Position numbers and translations under genes: made by a program
Shown here: piece after piece, positions 58,656-64,000 of the stretch
How positions within the stretch are numbered: the first letter of the stretch is position 1
How the letters are laid out: each line of letters starts with the position of its first letter
Assembly: GCF_050948215.1 (NCBI RefSeq)
Contig: NC_135150.1
Coordinates: forward strand, 18,517,943-18,581,942
Reading direction: 5' to 3'
Source of the DNA: Halictus rubicundus
Taxonomy: Eukaryota; Arthropoda; Insecta; Hymenoptera; Halictidae
Length of the DNA: 64,000 nt
The notes under the pieces: model-generated
Seen by the model: only the letters and a program-made list of their open reading frames with translations
Told to the model about the DNA's origin: nothing
The model's database searches: none

Positions 58656-61228
58656 CTAATTATTATATTGGTATTTATTAGATATTGTATTTTTTATCTT
58701 GTATATGACGATAAAATATTTTTGCATAATATTTTATTCTTTTTTGTATCGCTTACAGAAACACAATTCTTTATATAGTAAAAATAAAATAAGTACATTT
58801 TCTATTTATTAATTGAAAGTGGATTGGATTATTTGAGGCGTTTTAAAAATGAATTTTGTTGAACATTGTTCTAACGATCCAGAGATGAAATCGCAATGCC
58901 ATCGATCGAAAAGCACCTATTACGGTCAGCTACAGTATATATTCGGGATCAATCCCTGTCAATTATCGTAGTTCAACACAACTGGACATAATTGAATGTA
59001 ACTACAATTGGACCTCGATTAACTAGCTTAATGAGGAATGACGTATATCGTTCGGAGCAAAATCAATCGAAGCATCATCCGGAGTTATTAAAATCGCGAT
59101 GACCTGTGAAATAAACGTTTAAAATATCTCATATTTCTTAGTTTTCCCATCAATCGCGAAGCTGAAAACACCATGGCAGGGGAGGCCGTTAATTAAAAAC
59201 ACTTCAAATGTTTGATTTTAAATCGCAATAAAGCTCTGAACAAATAAAACGTATTTCAGATTATCTCATATCCGAGAAATTCCTTTGTTATGCGAAAATG
59301 AAATTCTTTCGCGAGAATACGAACGGGAAAAAAAAATAATATCACTATACGGTCAAGCGTATTAATTTTTCGGGAATTTTTACGTACAGCTAAACCTATT
59401 GTTCACGTGAACTTTAGGATAATAATCGTCCTCTGTTCTCATATTGTAGAAAATACGATTCAGTGAATAAACGCGAGATTGGCATCGAACACGCGTCGCT
59501 AATTGATCCTGCATTTTATCGAGATTTCCATGTCGTGATTTCCATGCGATCCATCAAATATAATGCACATTTTTATATATCATCGCGTATAATTAATACC
59601 GAATTGATTAAACAACGCCCTCTCCCGCGCGTGTCTACTTCACGTAATAATTCAATGATTTCTGCAAAAGGTCGTTCATGATTTCCAGTTTTGGCTCGTG
59701 TTAACGTTTCGTTAAAATTGTACTCGTGTATAAAATGAAGAGAATCTTTCGATTTAATTGGCCGATATGTCAAATGAACATTAATGTCGTTTTTGACGGG
59801 TTCATCGAAATGGCGCACGGCCAATATTTATACTCGATTTAACCATCGGACTCCTGCGAATTCTAAGCCTGTGCCGGAGTCATTTCTGACCCACTCCGAT
59901 ATCTCACTACAGTTTTCTTTCGATATAAGACTATCACTCGGGACCGGCTTCCGTCGTATTTCGGATGAAGAAGAAATAGTAGAGGAGGTAGCGATTTTCT
60001 TATTCCGAAATAAAATACGGAGGGTTAATAATACGCTTAGATCACTCAAACACAGAAAACGTTCGCAATGACACTTAGAAAGCGTTAACAAACACAGAAA
60101 CCCATCGCTTAATTAATAAAAGAACTCACTGGATTTTTTACTTCAACTTCTGCAGAAAAATCTAAATCAAAAATCGTAATTAAAATAAATCAACAGGTTC
60201 GTTATTATCGCCACAAATGTTTGGGAGATCAAGACAAGTGGTGGCGGACCAAATTTGCCTAACAAATGTATCTAATTTTTCAAGAAGTTAATCAACGTCC
60301 ATAAAGCATGCAAAACTCTGGCTTTTTAAAAGTATTTATGCAGCAGGTGTGGACATTAGTAGAAATTGATCGAACGCCTCCGTCACACATTGTCACACAG
60401 ACTCACCGAATCTCGGGCAGCATGGTCGGCTCGCTGGCACTGTCCAATTGTTAAGGTCAAGGTTAACCCGAACGAAACGCAGCGACGCCGTCCACTTAAC
60501 CGGGCCGATCGGCAATTCAAATTTTGTAAGTCGTGTAAATGGATCTGGCAACGCGATTCACTGTTATCACGTGTGTAAACACGCCTCGCGCGCCGATGTG
60601 GACGTGCTCCGTTTATTGTCCGACGAGCGACGAGCCTGGCCGCGGAACGGCGAACACTATGCCATGCCGCCACCCCAAAAGTTCGATATTCATGGAAAGC
60701 CGGTGTGCGCGACGCCGCTGTGACGCGCGTAACGACATCAGCGTCACGGTTAAACGACGGAACGGAGGTTAATTATTTGTAATTCACCAGTATCGGTGCA
60801 CGTGGCCGATCCCACAAAAATAGAGACCTAATTTTCCGTCGGATCTAATTACCGGGAATGCCACGCATCCAGCAAAATAAGAGACTGTTAAACGTAATTG
60901 GTCGCTCGATAACGGTGGCCGCGGCGCGTCGCGTCGACGAGCGTTTTAAACTTCTGTCAACTTTCGTGAGTCGACTAACCTAATTTTATACACAACTGTG
61001 ACAGCATAACTGAATTTTTAGAGCACCAATACTTCCGATCGAACTCCCGGCAGAGTACTCTGCGAAAATAATTTAGCGCAGCTATTACCTCTTTCGCTCT
61101 ATTTGCGAGCAGTATTTTTGCATGCTGCCATGTTTATTTTTATCCAATTCTAGAAATGGATTCAAGCGGATGGGTCGAAGAGTTTCAGTTTCTCTTTTTA
61201 ACATAGCGTTTGTATTTTTGTACATATA

Positions 61229-61508
61229 CAGTGTGTCCCTCGAGCTCTGTCCACTTGAATATCTTGATGATTTCAAACAATACGAGAAAATGTTACTTAC
61301 AGAAGTTGTGGGGTTTAAGAAACTACATAGTATAAATGATATTCTTGCAAGTGGAGGGGTAGAAAAGATATAGGTCACCTTTGTTTTTTTTTTTAATGGA
61401 ATGTCCAATTTTTTATGCTTAAACCCTACAACTTCTGTAAGTAACATTTTCTCGTATTGTTTGAAATAACCAAGATATTCAAGTGGACAGAGTTCGTGGG
61501 ACACACTG
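61229..61508. mobile_element. Hairpin miniature element, 280 bp
   Basis: CAGTGTGTCCC at the left and GGGACACACTG at the right start inverted arms of about 100 bp (for example TGTCCACTTGAATATCTT against its reverse complement), and TA flanks both sides. The central 80 bp is unpaired. The arms differ at a few positions. No coding capacity is present; the type is probably Tc1/mariner-related. Confidence 0.8.
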
Positions 61509-62047
61509 TATAAATAAACATTCTGAGAAAATGAACACGTTGGAAGACTACGGAAAATTGTTGAACAAGAAGAACAATGCAGATTTTAATAAAGGGTAAT
61601 TTAATATTTGTATTTTGGTATGTTCTCGTATATTTCAAGTACAATTTGAGGAGTTTACGACATTACTAGAACCAGGTCCGAATCCTCTAGAGTTCCAATC
61701 GTTTGGCAAATGTACGTGAAACTTTCAAATACATTTAAAAGTTTCGAGAGCACTCTGACCCGCAGAAAACCTACTGAACGTAGCAATTTATGAGTTGTAA
61801 TTCTATGTTCGAATAGTGGGAGACGACTTAACTCGTCAATTGCACTTGAGTTTTCCTTTGAAAGCTAATTTTTACGAGCTACTGCATCATGGTAGCTGCA
61901 GTATTGAAAATTAGGAACAGTTCGTGTTTCTCGTGAACGTCGTCGCGCTTCAGACAATTTTAATTAATTTTTCCTTTCAAGTTGCATTTCCGAAAGTGTG
62001 TATGCGTCGTCGCATGATGTAACACTGACCTACCAAATTCTACGATT

Positions 62048-62140
62048 CATCAGCAAACACCGATCCAAAAGGACAAAGAGCAGAATAATTCCTCTCCAAG
62101 TAGAATAGGAGCGCCAACGTCAGACCAAGAAAGAGTCGTA
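62048..62140 (+). repeat. GACAAGTAG-type cluster, small
   Basis: Motifs AGGACAAAGAGCAGAATAA, TCCAAGTAGAATAGGAG and GTCAGACCAAGAAAGAG occur. Confidence 0.45.
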
Positions 62141-62639
62141 ATAAAATTCGTACGAAAGGAGGAGAAATATTTTCCCCTCAGAACTAAAGTTTTCCGGGAG
62201 ACAGCGAAAGCGAAGAACAATCTGACAATATCGTTCTTCGATCAGGCTGCCCATTCGACTGAGAAAAATCCGTGCTGTTCGCGGAAATTTCTGGCTGCGA
62301 CGGGTGAATTAAATTTTTCCTTGTATACCGCGAGCAAAAATCTCAAGTATGCCGATTGATATCCAATCCTTTTCATAAATGCCGTCCCCCCGGTCGATCT
62401 TATCGAATCGCTTACAACTTCGGATCAGTATTTATTCCATTGCCGATGCGATAACATCCTGATTCTTTATTCTTTCCTTATGTCCACGCGTTGAGCTCTT
62501 TGTGCACGACGCTAGGACGTGCAATTTGTTACGATAAATGTTCATAGTGCAAGCAGTAAATATATAATTGACGAGACAATGTCCATAAAGTCTTTTGGCC
62601 GGTCCAGTTGCAAACATAGCGAACTCCATTTAGATTTTG

Positions 62640-62940
62640 ACTTTCTTTATTTCCCTCTCTATTCTAAGTTCACTGTTTTCCTCTCTCGCCATTTCTCTAT
62701 TTCTCTCTTTTCTACTTCCAACGTATTTCTCGTTATTTCTCTTTCTTCCTACGTTCTCTATTTTCGTCTCTCGCTGTTCCTCTCTTTTCCAATCCCTACA
62801 TGTATCTCTCTCGCTATTTTTCTTCCTCTTACGTTCTTCATTCTTCTCTCTCCCTGTTCCTCTTTTTTCCACTTCCCCAATTTGCTCCGCCCCCTCCTTG
62901 TCTACACAGTCTTTTTCTCTTTCTTTTTATAGTTTGTTTG
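62640..62940. repeat. Pyrimidine-rich tract, 300 bp
   Basis: The plus strand is dominated by C and T, with the words TCTCTCGCTATTTTTC and TTCCTACGTTCTC in imperfect repeats. Long open frames on both strands here come from the composition bias. Confidence 0.8.
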
Positions 62941-64000
62941 CGCTCCGCGAAGAGTAACGGTGCCAAATACCGTCCCCGTACGCTTCCCCGAACGCGGACC
63001 GGAAGTTTACGAAACAGTACACTTCCGAACACGGAGATCATGCTCGGCCCGCCTCGAACGCCATCAATTTCACCCGAGCGTCGAGCCCTTCGAATTTACA
63101 ATTTGCTCGCGATGACGAACTTCGCGATCGGGTTTCACGCGAAATCCACCTTTCCTGCTCGCAGGCCCGGTCCCGCCTGACTTCCGGTCGCTCCTAATTG
63201 ACTTCCGACACGCGGAGACCGTCGCGAGCGACGCCGTTCTCCAGGAACGCGAGCTCGCCGGCAGCAATCCGGGTTAACGAGCTTATGCGAGACTCGACAC
63301 TCGATGGTTAACCTGTCCCACGCGATTCGAGAACCACGGCCTGCTGTAATTTAATCACGGAAATTAAGAGGGATCCGTTTTTAGAGATCGCTGCTGAATT
63401 AATGAGAATTAATGAACGCGCCCGGCTCGCTCCGCGCGGAATTGATCGCCTTCCTGATGGAATTTCGTTCGAAACGAAATATGAAATGTCGTACGTGAAT
63501 ATTAGGAAATGCTCGAGTCGTTCTGCTAATTTCGAATTTTATTGCGCGATGCAAAACTGCGATTTCTGCGATCTTTTAATATTTTTAGGGAGACACTGAA
63601 TCTAGCATTTTCTGTGTCTATGACGTGAGGGATTTTGTTTCAAAATTAACTATTGTGTAAAACAAGCTCAATTAGGGGGAGTTTAAGTCATCATTTTGTC
63701 GGTTTCGAATTTGTTTATAATATACGGACCACAAATTTGACTACTTTTGTCTGTCTTCGTAAAAACAGTTATGAATTTTCATTTCGGAAACTGTTTGTCA
63801 AATCGAGTTGATCCTTTCTTAAACTATCATAATAGCTTACAGATTTTCTTTTATGACTATTATGTACATGATTATTATGTTTGAATACGATCGAGGTTCG
63901 GTTCTCTTCTGATTCTTTAATTATTAACTCTTCACTCTGTTCCTGTTTGTATGAACTCTCGTTTATACTACTGTAGCTACATTAAAAGGTAAGTATAATT

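Larger units (their letters stand above)
58226..64000. other. No gene recognised
   Basis: AT-rich DNA with GC patches at 60360-60980 and 62950-63470, the hairpin element at 61229 and the pyrimidine tract at 62640. No exon with paired splice signals was found. Confidence 0.5.

Noticed and set aside
62519..62957. Ser/Leu/Phe-rich frames up to 137 codons
   Set aside because: They are translations of the CT-rich tract and are low-complexity.

Overview
This window looks like nuclear DNA of an insect, most likely a hymenopteran (bee, wasp or ant). The evidence is AT-rich non-coding sequence broken by CpG-dense GC-rich patches, short exons with GT-AG introns, abundant GA/CT microsatellites, and insect-type mariner, pogo and TTAA-flanked transposable elements. 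The sequence does not settle the species. No tRNA, rRNA, CRISPR array or bacterial operon was seen.

The only convincing host gene is on the minus strand at 11255-19451. Eight exons can be chained with GT-AG borders, and the reading phase matches at every junction. They encode about 600 residues of a low-complexity protein rich in Ser, Arg, Thr and Pro, studded with R-R-x-S/T basophilic kinase sites. Both ends of the gene appear to lie outside the exons found. I tentatively suggest a RIM-like (Rab3-interacting, presynaptic active zone) linker region, but no PDZ, C2 or zinc-finger domain is visible, so the name is a guess. Three weaker coding candidates are a possible TPR-type exon (10748-10797, +), a possible secreted peptide exon (25815-26018, -) and a possible two-exon gene (37766-38474, +).

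The rest is mostly mobile and repetitive DNA. The standout is a complete 3854-bp DNA transposon at 19694-23547. It has 935-bp terminal inverted repeats, an intact 548-codon pogo/Tigger-like DDD transposase with a Cys/His-rich tail, and an apparent TTA target duplication. Others are a broken mariner of DD41D type with a DUF4817-like N-terminus (47664-48760), two internally deleted mariners of one family plus an end fragment (4638-4966, 36355-36663, 43436-43506), TTAA-flanked miniature elements (25371, 30638 with a nested TA element, 32750, 43166), and a hairpin miniature element (61229-61508).

Layout: 1-10 kb holds non-coding DNA, a mariner relic and two tandem arrays (about 125 and 219 bp). 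10-19.5 kb holds the multi-exon gene, preceded by a hairpin-rich block at 10.06-10.25 kb. 19.7-23.5 kb is the large transposon. 24-64 kb is intronic or intergenic DNA with tandem arrays (39, 189 and 147 bp) and a dispersed, degenerate minisatellite built on the word GACAAGTAG, found in at least twelve clusters on both strands between 28.7 and 62.1 kb.
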